This document shows positions 1-6,103 of a stretch of DNA of 7,262 bases, piece after piece. Each line of letters begins with the position of its first letter. Position 1 is the first letter of the stretch. This DNA is from an uncultured Paracoccaceae bacterium (GTDB lineage Bacteria; Pseudomonadota; Alphaproteobacteria; Rhodobacterales; Rhodobacteraceae), in assembly GCA_937927885.1 (NCBI GenBank), contig CALEZJ010000604.1, positions 1 to 7,262 on the forward strand, given 5' to 3'. The notes beneath the pieces were generated by a model. That model saw only the letters and a program-made list of their open reading frames with translations, ran no database searches and was not told the origin of the DNA. The position numbers and the translations under genes were made by a program.

Positions 1-131
1 GCGACTGGCTGAGCGCTAGTCAACATCGGAAACAGATTCGTGACAATCCGCCACGCGCCGCATTTCTGCTCGATTCTGAAACTTTTTTTTCGCTTGGGGG
101 CGGTCTGACACAAATAGCGGCAAACCGGGAC

Positions 132-174
132 GGCGGGCGGTGGACCGGGACAGCAAGCCCGGCACCCGCCCGCC
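132..174 (-). terminator. Strong hairpin downstream of the helical-repeat gene, probable terminator
   Basis: Bases 132-140 (GGCGGGCGG) pair with 166-174. T141-G142 pair with C163-A164 after a one-base bulge. C145-G149 pair with C158-G162 after a GA bulge. The loop is ACAGCAAG (150-157). That gives about 16 nearly all G:C pairs, beginning only 7 bases beyond the minus-strand stop at 182. No U-tract follows on the minus strand, so this would be a non-canonical terminator or a 3'-end stabilising structure. The T8 run at 83-90 lies on the other strand and does not complete it. Confidence 0.45.
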
Positions 175-181
175 CGGCGCC

Positions 182-1708
182 TCAGCGGCCCCAGAGCCGC
201 GCGATCTCGACCAGCGCAAGGGCGCGGTGGTCCGCGTCGGGCAGCGTCAGGGCGCGGGCAACCGCCTCGGCGACCAGCGATCGCGCGTCGGGCACATTGC
301 GGTCGGCCCGGACCGCCGCCGCCCGCGCCAGCCGGGCCGAGGCCGGGGCGATCCCGTCGTCATAGATGCCAAAGCCGACGTGAAACCGCGTGTCGCCCCG
401 CATCGCGGCGACCACCTCGTCGATCAGGCGCGCCGCGGCATCCGGTGGCGTCGCGGAATGGGCAGCGACTTCGAGAAGCGTCGAACTGCTTTCCCAAAGC
501 TCGGGGATGGCGCGCGCCAACGTCTCGGCCCGTGCGACCTCGCCCAGATCCAGCAGCACCGGCACCAGTGTCGATTCGGGGCCCTGGTAATGGAAGGAAT
601 CGTTGATCTCGGACGACGTGCGGTCGCGCCCGACCTGCAACGCCGCATCGAGCGCGGCCAGCGCCGCCTGCCGGTCGCCCGCCGCCGCCCGCGCCCGGGC
701 CAGCGCGACCAGGATGTCGCGCTGCGCGCCATAGATGCGGCTGTCGGCTTCGGGATGCTCGGGGTTCAGCAGGGCCGACAGCGCGGCAAGGGCGGATTCG
801 GCGGCGCCAAGCCGCCCGGCCGCCAAGTCGGCACGGGCGAGCGTGGCCAGGGCCTCGGCCTCGCCCGCGGCGGTCGCGCGGGCCAGATCCACCAGCGCGG
901 GATCGCCGCCGCGCTCCAACAGCGCGTCGACCAGCGCCGCCCGGTCCGGGCCAGAGGGCGCCGCCACAAGGCGTTCCAGCATCTGCGCCGCCGCCTCCGC
1001 CCGGCCCGCCGCCGCCAGCGCGGCCAGCGCGTCGGGGCTGTCCTGTCCCGCAATCCCGTCGGCCAGACGCCGCGCCAGCGCGCCCTGCCCCGCCCCGGCC
1101 GCCGCCACCGCCGCGCGGCGCGTGGCATGGGCCAGCCCGTCGGGCTGGATCGCACCCAGCAGACGGTCCACCGCCCCGGCCTGCCCCTGCCCGGCGGCGC
1201 GTTCGGCCAGCGCGGTCAGCACGCGGTCGCGGTCATCGGACGGCGGCAGCCCCCGCGCAAGGGCCTCGGCCCCGGCATCGTCCCCGCGCGACAGGTAATG
1301 GCGGGCAATAGCCTCGCGGGCCTCGGACAGGAACCGGCGGTCGGTCAGCCCCGCCGCCGCCAAGATCGCGGCGCCGGTGTCGCCGCGCGCCAGTTCGGCC
1401 GGCACCAGTGCCCGCAGGATCGCCTCGTGCCAGCGCCCGGCATCCGGTTCCGCAGCAAGGATCGCGCGGATCGCCGCGGCATCGCCCAGACCGGCGCGGG
1501 CAAAGGCGATGTGCATCAGCTCCCGCAGCCGGTCCCCGGCGGACGACTCCTGCCGCGCGGCCTCGGTGGCAAGATCCAGCACGCAGGCCTGCGTGGGCGC
1601 CGGAAGACAACTCGCATCCCCGGCCCGGGCCACCCCGCCCCAGAGCCCGCCAACCAGGGTCACCACCACCAGACTCGCACCCGCACGCCACCAAAGCCGG
1701 TCCTGCAT
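182..1708 (-). CDS. Exported TPR-like alpha-helical repeat protein of unknown function
   Basis: A 508-residue protein whose family I cannot name. Residues 1-29 look like a Sec signal peptide: a basic N-terminus (MQDRLWWR), a hydrophobic stretch ASLVVVTLVGGLWGGV, and an ARA|GD cleavage site after residue 29. The mature protein is therefore predicted to be periplasmic. The only two cysteines I see, C34 and C42, lie at the mature N-terminus and could form a disulphide. The rest is Ala/Leu/Arg-rich with repeating helical pairs of roughly 30-36 residues of the form 'vL.alAeraa..Gd..gAl.ll', resembling TPR or Sel1-like scaffolds, with no catalytic motif visible. The start at 1708 is chosen because a GGAGG (complement of 1714-1718) lies five bases upstream and the signal peptide begins there; the reading frame stays open to 1870. 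It is transcribed divergently from the ATP-grasp operon. A role in protein interaction is only inference from the fold. Confidence 0.8.
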   Translation of the reverse strand: MQDRLWWRAGASLVVVTLVGGLWGGVARAGDASCLPAPTQACVLDLATEAARQESSAGDRLRELMHIAFARAGLGDAAAIRAILAAEPDAGRWHEAILRALVPAELARGDTGAAILAAAGLTDRRFLSEAREAIARHYLSRGDDAGAEALARGLPPSDDRDRVLTALAERAAGQGQAGAVDRLLGAIQPDGLAHATRRAAVAAAGAGQGALARRLADGIAGQDSPDALAALAAAGRAEAAAQMLERLVAAPSGPDRAALVDALLERGGDPALVDLARATAAGEAEALATLARADLAAGRLGAAESALAALSALLNPEHPEADSRIYGAQRDILVALARARAAAGDRQAALAALDAALQVGRDRTSSEINDSFHYQGPESTLVPVLLDLGEVARAETLARAIPELWESSSTLLEVAAHSATPPDAAARLIDEVVAAMRGDTRFHVGFGIYDDGIAPASARLARAAAVRADRNVPDARSLVAEAVARALTLPDADHRALALVEIARLWGR

Positions 1709-1780
1709 GACAGCCTCCATCCCGATCCGGTCCGTCTGCCACGGTGCCCGGACCGTCGCCTTGATCCCGGACAACCCGGC

Positions 1781-1831
1781 GCTGCCCGCGAATTGGGCAG
1801 CGGGGCGAGGATTGCGCAAAGATCGGGCAGC
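1781..1831. promoter_or_regulatory. Inverted and direct GGGCAGC half-sites, possible operator
   Basis: GCTGCCC (1781-1787) and GGGCAGC (1795-1801) form a perfect 7-base dyad with a 7-base spacer. A further direct copy of GGGCAGC lies at 1825-1831, exactly 30 bases after the second. All three are inside the divergent intergenic region, where a shared regulator could bind. The sequence is GC-rich, so chance recurrence is possible, and no regulator is assigned. Confidence 0.3.
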
Positions 1832-1844
1832 CGCCCCCGCCCAC

Positions 1845-1857
1845 CGGGGTAGCCCCG
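1845..1857. promoter_or_regulatory. Short perfect palindrome CGGGG-TAG-CCCCG
   Basis: Five-base arms surround a three-base centre, about 60 bases before the ATP-grasp start and just upstream of the candidate -35 box. It could be an operator half-pair or a small hairpin. The evidence is the symmetry alone. Confidence 0.2.
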
Positions 1858-1869
1858 CCGAACAGGGCA

Positions 1870-1897
1870 TTGCCGAGCGCCCCGGATTGTCTAAACT
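1870..1897 (+). promoter_or_regulatory. Candidate sigma-70 promoter for the ATP-grasp operon
   Basis: TTGCCG (1870-1875) is followed after 16 bases by TAAACT (1892-1897), which matches the -10 consensus at four of six positions. This is the most A/T-rich patch in the intergenic region. Transcription would begin near 1904, leaving a very short leader of about 14 bases that just contains the ribosome binding site, so the true start may lie further upstream. Confidence 0.35.
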
Positions 1898-1904
1898 CGA
1901 CGCA

Positions 1905-1910
1905 AAGAGG
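1905..1910 (+). promoter_or_regulatory. Ribosome binding site of the ATP-grasp gene
   Basis: AAGAGG sits 7 bases before the ATG at 1918. It decides the start against an in-frame ATG at 1870, which would add 16 non-conserved residues and overlap the probable promoter. Confidence 0.6.
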
Positions 1911-1917
1911 CGGTGTC

Positions 1918-3330
1918 ATGAGCACGTATTTCAACGAAATGATGGACAGGGGCGCGGTGCGCCCGCCCTATGCGCAATTGCAAGGCTGGGTCGACCAGAT
2001 GCCGGCCGAGCTGCGCAACCTCAAGCAGGCCGAAGCCGAGGCGCTGTTTCGCCGCATCGGCATCACCTTTGCGGTCTACGGCGAGGGGGGCGATCCGGAC
2101 CGCCTGATCCCTTTCGACATGTTTCCCCGCGTCTTTGCCGCGCAGGAATGGTTCCGGCTGGAACGCGGCATCAAGCAGCGCGCCCGGGCACTGAACGCCT
2201 TTCTCGCCGATGTCTACGACCGGGGCGAGATCGTGCGCGCGGGCCGCATCCCGGCCCGGCTGGTCTATCTGAATGAAGCCTATGAAAAGGCCGTCGCCGG
2301 GTTCCGCCCGCCCAAGGGGGTCTATTCGCACATCGTCGGCATCGACCTCGTGCGCACCGGCCCCGACGAATTCTATGTGCTCGAAGACAATTGCCGCACG
2401 CCCTCGGGGGTCAGCTACATGCTGGAAAACCGCGAGATCATGATGCGGATGTTCCCCGAACTCTTCGCCTCGAACCGCATCCAGCCGGTCGAGGCCTATC
2501 CGGAACTCTTGCGCTCGACCCTGGCCTCGGTCGCCCCCGCGAACTGCCCCGGCGAGCCCAACATCGTCATCCTGACGCCCGGCCATTTCAACAGCGCCTA
2601 TTACGAACATTCCTTCCTGGCCGACATGATGGGCGTGGAACTGGTCGAGGGGCAGGATCTGTTCGTCGAGGGCGGCCAGGTCTACATGCGCACCACGCAG
2701 GGGCCCAAACGCGTCGACGTGATCTATCGGCGTATCGACGACGCCTTTCTCGATCCCCTGTGTTTCCGCCCCGATTCCATGCTGGGCGTGCCGGGGTTGA
2801 TGGATGTCTACCGTTCGGGCGGGGTCAGCATCTGTTCGGCCCCGGGCGCGGGCGTGGCCGATGACAAGGCGGTCTATACCTATGTGCCCGAAATGGTGCG
2901 CTTCTACCTGGGCGAAGAGCCGATCCTGCAAAACGTCCCCACCTGGCAATGCGCCAAGGCGGATGAATTGACGCATGTGCTGGAGAACCTTGGCGACCTG
3001 GTGGTCAAGGAGGTGCATGGCTCGGGTGGCTACGGGATGCTCGTGGGGCCCAAATCGACCAAGGCGGAAATCGAGGCCTTTCGCGCCAAGATCATCGACG
3101 CCCCCGACAATTACATCGCCCAGCCGACGCTGGCGCTGTCGACCGTGCCCAGTTTCGTCGAGCAAGGGGTGGCGCCGCGCCACGTCGACCTCCGGCCCTA
3201 TTGCCTGGTGGGCGAGCGGATCGAACTGGTGCCCGGCGGCCTGACCCGCGTCGCGCTGCGCGAGGGGTCGCTGGTGGTGAACTCGTCGCAAGGCGGCGGG
3301 GTCAAGGACACCTGGGTGCTGGCGGAGTGA
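1918..3330 (+). CDS. Circularly permuted type 2 ATP-grasp protein (DUF404/DUF407)
   Basis: A 470-residue cytoplasmic enzyme matching the usual length of the circularly permuted ATP-grasp family related to glutathionylspermidine synthetase. Family members are predicted ATP-dependent amide or peptide ligases that activate a carboxylate as acyl phosphate; the true substrate is unknown. Visible hallmarks in order are GITFAVYG followed by a basic IPFD block near residues 48-67, LEDNCRTPSGVSYM (155-168), NSAYYEHSFLA, VIYRRIDDAFLDPL (268-281) with its acidic metal-ligand candidates, GAGVADDKAVY, the glycine-rich VVKEVHGSGGYGM loop (362-374), RHVDLRPY (421-428), LTRVAL, and the very conserved NSSQGGGVKDTWVL tail (455-468). 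No expected motif is missing. It is the first gene of a four-gene block, with alpha-E 79 bases downstream. In other bacteria the same enzyme is found next to, or fused with, alpha-E, which supports partnership. Older annotations calling such proteins glutathionylspermidine synthases are probably misleading. Confidence 0.93.
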   Translation: MSTYFNEMMDRGAVRPPYAQLQGWVDQMPAELRNLKQAEAEALFRRIGITFAVYGEGGDPDRLIPFDMFPRVFAAQEWFRLERGIKQRARALNAFLADVYDRGEIVRAGRIPARLVYLNEAYEKAVAGFRPPKGVYSHIVGIDLVRTGPDEFYVLEDNCRTPSGVSYMLENREIMMRMFPELFASNRIQPVEAYPELLRSTLASVAPANCPGEPNIVILTPGHFNSAYYEHSFLADMMGVELVEGQDLFVEGGQVYMRTTQGPKRVDVIYRRIDDAFLDPLCFRPDSMLGVPGLMDVYRSGGVSICSAPGAGVADDKAVYTYVPEMVRFYLGEEPILQNVPTWQCAKADELTHVLENLGDLVVKEVHGSGGYGMLVGPKSTKAEIEAFRAKIIDAPDNYIAQPTLALSTVPSFVEQGVAPRHVDLRPYCLVGERIELVPGGLTRVALREGSLVVNSSQGGGVKDTWVLAE

Positions 3331-3370
3331 GGGGCGAGATGGGCCATACGTTGCGCGGCTGGCGGGGCAA

Positions 3371-3402
3371 GAGTGCGTATTTCAGGCAGAATGAAAGGGG
3401 GG
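3371..3402 (+). repeat. Possible remnant of a Rhodobacterales intergenic repeat
   Basis: The tract containing GTATTTCAGGCAGAATGAAA, followed by a G-run, resembles the A/T-rich end of an intergenic element I recall as frequent in Rhodobacterales. Its end (CAGAATGAAAGGGG) is similar to CACAAAGACGGGG in the spacer before anbu. The hairpin half of the element is absent here. Its G-run also serves as the ribosome binding site of the alpha-E gene. Confidence 0.3.
3394..3402 (+). promoter_or_regulatory. Ribosome binding site of the alpha-E gene
   Basis: AAAGGGGGG ends 7 bases before the ATG at 3410. It is a G-rich, slightly atypical Shine-Dalgarno sequence, and the spacing supports the chosen start. 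Confidence 0.5.
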
Positions 3403-3409
3403 CCGCGCG

Positions 3410-4360
3410 ATGCTGAGCCGGACCGCCGAGAACCTCTATTGGCTGGCGCGCTACATGGAACGCGCAGAGACCGCGGCGCGGCTTCTGGATGTGGGTTCGC
3501 GCATCGCCATGCTGCCCAATTCCGAACAGGGCTACCGCAACGAATGGGAGGCCCTGTTGCGCGCGGGCGGCAGTGCCGATGCCTTTGCGCGGCGCTACGG
3601 CGACCCGGTCCAGCGCAACATCGAAAGCCATCTGTTCTTCGACCACGAGAATCCCTCATCGGTGGTGTCCTCGATCACGAGGGCGCGCGAGAACGGGCGC
3701 ATCGTGCGTACCGCGCTGACGACGCAGGTCTGGGACGCGCTGAACACCGCATTTCAGGAAATGCGCGAGATGGAGCGCCGGCCGCGCTCGGCGCAGTCGC
3801 TCTCGGTGCTGACCGACTGGACGATGCGCCATTCGGCGCTGGTGCGCGGCGCGATCGACGCGACCTTGCTGCGCAATGACGGCTGGGATTTCCTCAATCT
3901 GGGCTATGTGCTGGAGCGCGCCGACAGCACCGCGCGGCTCCTGGACGTGAAATACTATGTGCTGCTGCCGAACCTCAGTTTCGTCGGCTCGGGGCTGGAC
4001 AATTACCAGTGGCGCACGCTTTTGCGCGCGATGTCGCTGCACCGGGCGTTTCACTGGGCCTACGGCGGCGAGGTGACGGCGGCGAAGATCGCCGATTTCC
4101 TGATCCTGAACCCGCAGACGCCGCGCGGCCTGCGCCCCTGCGTGCAGGCGATGACCCATCATCTGGACCGGCTGGCGCAGGCCTACGGCGCCGTCACCCC
4201 GGCGCAAGAGGCGGCGCAGGCGTTGCGCGACCGCATGGAGGCGGTCACCATCCAGGGCATTCTGGACGAGGGGCTGCACGAATTCCTGACCCGGTTCATC
4301 CGCGAGGTCTCGGGCGTCGGGCAGAAGATCCACGAATCCTATCTGGGCGGAGACCTGTAA
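3410..4360 (+). CDS. Alpha-E domain-containing protein (DUF403)
   Basis: A 316-residue all-helical protein of the alpha-E family, at the usual full length. The N-terminus MLSRTAENLYWLARYMERAE is diagnostic. Other family marks are a second helix block GYVLERADSTARLLDVKYY (165-183), NYQWRTLLRA and the C-terminal GLHEFLTRFI. The ERA[ED]xxARLLDV signature occurs twice, at residues 17-28 and 169-180, which suggests an internal duplication. No signal peptide or membrane segment is seen. Its biochemical role is unknown; comparative genomics places it with permuted ATP-grasp ligases and transglutaminase-like proteins, so it is thought to help an amide-bond-forming system, perhaps as a scaffold or as a second catalytic component. 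The stop overlaps the next start (TAATG, base 4360 shared), implying translational coupling with the transglutaminase-like gene. Confidence 0.92.
   Translation: MLSRTAENLYWLARYMERAETAARLLDVGSRIAMLPNSEQGYRNEWEALLRAGGSADAFARRYGDPVQRNIESHLFFDHENPSSVVSSITRARENGRIVRTALTTQVWDALNTAFQEMREMERRPRSAQSLSVLTDWTMRHSALVRGAIDATLLRNDGWDFLNLGYVLERADSTARLLDVKYYVLLPNLSFVGSGLDNYQWRTLLRAMSLHRAFHWAYGGEVTAAKIADFLILNPQTPRGLRPCVQAMTHHLDRLAQAYGAVTPAQEAAQALRDRMEAVTIQGILDEGLHEFLTRFIREVSGVGQKIHESYLGGDL
4349..4352 (+). promoter_or_regulatory. Ribosome binding site of the transglutaminase-like gene
   Basis: GGAG lies inside the end of the alpha-E gene, 7 bases before the ATG at 4360. It supports that start over upstream in-frame ATG codons that would lie within alpha-E. 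Confidence 0.5.
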
Positions 4361-5160
4361 TGCGCCTCGCGGTCGAGCATGTGACGACCTACACCTATGA
4401 CCGGCCGGTGCGCCGCGTCGTGCAGAGCCACCGGCTGACGCCGACCGCCTGCCAGAACCAGCGCGTGATCGACTGGGCGGTGACGGTCAGCGACGGCGTG
4501 CGCGGCGGATCGTTTCGCGACGGGGCGGGCGACCGGATCGAGGGCTGGAGCGTCAAGGGCCCGGTCGAGGCGATCGAGGTGCGGGTCAAGGGTCTGGTCG
4601 AGACACAGGACATGGCCGGTGTCCTGAAGGGCTTGCGCGAATCGGTGCCCGCGGTCGCCTGGCTGGGGGAAACCGCGCCCACCGCGCCGGACGGCGCCTT
4701 GCGCGACCTCGCGGCGCAGGGCGCGGGCGGCGATGCGCTGTCGCTGGCGCATGATCTGGCCGGGCTGGTGGCCGGGGCCATCGCCTGGGTGCCCGGGCGC
4801 ACCGATGCCTCGACCAGCGCGGCCGAGGCGCTGGCGCAGGGCGAAGGGGTCTGCCAGGACCACGCCCATGCGCTGATCGCACTGGCGCGGCTCAGGGATC
4901 TGCCCGCGCGCTATGTCTCGGGCTACATGTTCGACGCGGGCGAGGCGGGCGAGGCGGCGCATGCCTGGGCCGAGATCTGGATCGAGGGCCTGGGCTGGGT
5001 CGGCTTCGACCCCGCCAACCGCTGCTGCCCGGATGCGCGCTATATCCGGCTGGGCTGCGGGATGGATGGGGCGGGGGCGGCGCCGATCCGGGGTGTCGCG
5101 CGCGGCCTTGCCACGGAATCGTTGCAGATCGCCGTTGCGGTCGCGCAGGCGCAACAGTAG
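4360..5160 (+). CDS. Transglutaminase-like family protein (bacterial N-terminal plus core domains)
   Basis: A 266-residue predicted cysteine enzyme. The N-terminal about 80 residues (VEHVTTYTYDRPV..., HRLTPTACQNQ) match the bacterial transglutaminase-like N-terminal domain. The core holds a complete Cys-His-Asp triad: Cys165 in GEGVCQDHAHA, His201 in AAHAWAEIWIE and Asp217 in WVGFDPANR. A family-typical tail (YIRLGCGMDGAGAAPIRG) follows, with the usual Asp-Tyr of related proteins reading Asp-Gly here. No signal peptide is evident, so it should act in the cytoplasm. Such proteins may act as peptidases, amidases or acyl-transferases rather than true protein cross-linkers; the substrate is unknown. 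It is coupled by overlap to alpha-E upstream, and anbu follows after 93 bases. The start was fixed by the ribosome binding site and by the N-terminal domain beginning immediately. Confidence 0.93.
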   Translation: MRLAVEHVTTYTYDRPVRRVVQSHRLTPTACQNQRVIDWAVTVSDGVRGGSFRDGAGDRIEGWSVKGPVEAIEVRVKGLVETQDMAGVLKGLRESVPAVAWLGETAPTAPDGALRDLAAQGAGGDALSLAHDLAGLVAGAIAWVPGRTDASTSAAEALAQGEGVCQDHAHALIALARLRDLPARYVSGYMFDAGEAGEAAHAWAEIWIEGLGWVGFDPANRCCPDARYIRLGCGMDGAGAAPIRGVARGLATESLQIAVAVAQAQQ

Positions 5161-5164
5161 CACA

Positions 5165-5240
5165 GGCGGGGGGCAGTCCGCCCCCTCTGGCCTGACGGCC
5201 ATTCACCCCCCTTGGGATCATTGGGGCACAAAGACGGGGC
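5165..5240 (+). repeat. Hairpin-bearing intergenic element between transglutaminase and anbu
   Basis: GGGGGC (5169-5174) pairs with GCCCCC (5180-5185) around an AGTCC loop. A second small stem GGCC-TGAC-GGCC follows at 5189-5200, then CACCCCCC and an A/T-richer tail with GGCACAAAGA. This order of parts (G-rich stem, GGCC stem, C-run, tail) matches an intergenic repeat I recall as common in Rhodobacterales genomes. The recollection cannot be checked here, but the hairpins are visible directly. There is no T-run, so it is not a classical terminator; it may stabilise or process the operon mRNA, or attenuate it. Confidence 0.45.
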
Positions 5241-5253
5241 GCCGGGTGTTGTC

Positions 5254-5979
5254 ATGACCTATTGTGTCGGGTTGCTCTTGAAGGCGGGCATGGTGCTGTT
5301 GTCGGACACGCGCACCAACGCCGGGCTGGACAACATCGCCACCTATCGCAAGATGTTCACCTTCGAGGTGCCGGGCGAGCGGGTGATCGTGATGATGACC
5401 GCGGGAAGCCTCTCGGTGACGCAGACCACCATCGCGCGGCTGCGCGAGGCGATCGAGCACCCCGAGGAGGCCGAGGGCCAGTCGATCCTGACCGCGCGCA
5501 CGCTTCTGGATGTGGCGCAGATCGTCGGCAACACGCTGTCCTCGGTCCGCCACGACATCAACGCCAAGATGGAGGCCAGCAAGGTATCGACCAGCGCCTC
5601 GATCATCCTGGCAGGCCAGCGGCGCGGCGGCACGATGCGGATGTTCCTGATCTACCCTGAGGGCAATTTCATCGAGGCGACCGAGGACACACCCTATCTG
5701 CAGATCGGCGAGCACAAATACGGCAAGCCGATCCTGGACCGCGTGGTGCGCCCCGAGACGAGTCTGGAAGAGGCGCGCAAGGCGGTTCTCCTGTCGATGG
5801 ATTCGACGCTGCGCTCGAACCTGTCGGTGGGCATGCCGCTGGATTACGCGGAAATCGCCGCCGGCGCCTGCCGCGTCACCCGCAGCCAGCGAATCGAGGC
5901 CCAGGACGAGGATTTCCGCGCCATGTCGCAGGCCTGGTCCAACGCCCTGCGCGACGGGTTCCAGAAGATCAGCATCTAG
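5254..5979 (+). CDS. anbu: Anbu, HslV-like bacterial proteasome homologue (Ntn hydrolase peptidase)
   Basis: A 241-residue proteasome-type peptidase of the Anbu/BPH family, at the expected length. Removal of the initiator Met would expose Thr1 (MTYCVG...), the predicted N-terminal nucleophile. Asp17 in SDTRTNAG and Lys32 in YRKMF fit the other conserved active-site positions of proteasome subunits. Highly family-specific blocks follow: IYPEGNFIEA, YLQIGEHKYGKPILDR and SMDSTLRSNLSVGMPLD. Anbu proteins form open-ring or helical assemblies of HslV-like subunits; no dedicated unfoldase is known, and none lies in this window. The start at 5254 is chosen because it places Thr directly after Met. 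An in-frame TTG at 5212 would bury the nucleophile behind 14 low-complexity residues. I see no good Shine-Dalgarno sequence at the usual distance, which is odd for this window. It closes the ATP-grasp/alpha-E/transglutaminase block and probably acts on the products or substrates of that pathway. Confidence 0.94.
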   Translation: MTYCVGLLLKAGMVLLSDTRTNAGLDNIATYRKMFTFEVPGERVIVMMTAGSLSVTQTTIARLREAIEHPEEAEGQSILTARTLLDVAQIVGNTLSSVRHDINAKMEASKVSTSASIILAGQRRGGTMRMFLIYPEGNFIEATEDTPYLQIGEHKYGKPILDRVVRPETSLEEARKAVLLSMDSTLRSNLSVGMPLDYAEIAAGACRVTRSQRIEAQDEDFRAMSQAWSNALRDGFQKISI

Positions 5980-5980
5980 C

Positions 5981-6018
5981 CGGGTGGCGCGCGCGCCGCG
6001 CACGCGGCTGGCGACCCG
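5981..6018 (+). terminator. GC-rich hairpin directly after anbu, probable terminator
   Basis: CGGGT (5981-5985) pairs with ACCCG (6014-6018), CGC (5988-5990) with GCG (6011-6013), and GCCGC (5995-5999) with GCGGC (6004-6008) around a GCAC loop. The structure begins one base after the anbu stop. It lacks a U-tract, so either Rho-dependent termination or 3'-end protection is possible. Confidence 0.4.
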
Positions 6019-6039
6019 CCCCGGCGGCAGGCCGCGCGT

Positions 6040-6054
6040 CCGGGTTTGGCCCGG
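6040..6054 (+). terminator. Small hairpin in the anbu-pgk spacer
   Basis: CCGGG (6040-6044) and CCCGG (6050-6054) pair around TTTGG. It stands directly before the candidate pgk -35 box. It may add to termination after anbu or be incidental in GC-rich DNA. Confidence 0.25.
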
Positions 6055-6083
6055 TTGACGCCGGCGCGCGCTGCGGGCATCAA
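6055..6083 (+). promoter_or_regulatory. Candidate sigma-70 promoter for pgk
   Basis: TTGACG (6055-6060) is followed after 17 bases by CATCAA (6078-6083). The -35 box is good and the -10 box is weak (three of six), a pattern tolerated in alphaproteobacteria. A start near 6090 would leave a leader of about 19 bases carrying the ribosome binding site. Confidence 0.35.
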
Positions 6084-6096
6084 CGGGGCAGGCAAG

Positions 6097-6103
6097 AAGG
6101 AGG
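6097..6103 (+). promoter_or_regulatory. Strong ribosome binding site of pgk
   Basis: AAGGAGG, five bases before the ATG at 6109, is the best Shine-Dalgarno sequence in the window. It fits a highly expressed glycolytic gene and contrasts with the poor site of anbu. Confidence 0.75.

Noticed and set aside
1..19. Possible tail of a plus-strand gene ending in TAG at 17-19 (reading RLAER)
   Set aside because: Only five codons are visible and another frame is also open, so a coding end cannot be supported.
3..21. Small hairpin GACTGGC/GCTAGTC at the left edge as a terminator
   Set aside because: It contains a G:T pair and no T-run follows directly; the T8 at 83-90 is over 60 bases away.
16..219. 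Short minus-strand frame of 67 codons at the left end
   Set aside because: It overlaps the end of the repeat gene and the hairpin at 132-174, is basic and low in complexity, and has no recognisable family.
140..1852. Long open frame on the plus strand opposite the helical-repeat gene
   Set aside because: The translation is Arg/Gly/Pro/Gln-rich with no domain pattern, and mirrors the minus-strand gene, which has a signal peptide and ribosome binding site. Long antisense frames are expected in such GC-rich DNA.
1709..1870. N-terminal extension of the helical-repeat protein to an ATG at 1870
   Set aside because: It would place 54 Arg/Ala/Pro-rich residues before a clear signal peptide and ignore the GGAGG next to the start at 1708.
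1891..3291. Long open frame on the minus strand opposite the ATP-grasp gene
   Set aside because: The plus strand has every conserved motif of the ATP-grasp family; the minus-strand translation is His/Arg/Gly-rich shadow sequence.
5212..5253. Upstream TTG start giving Anbu a 14-residue propeptide
   Set aside because: Anbu, like HslV, normally begins Met-Thr with only Met removed. The extension is spacer-like and would bury the nucleophile.
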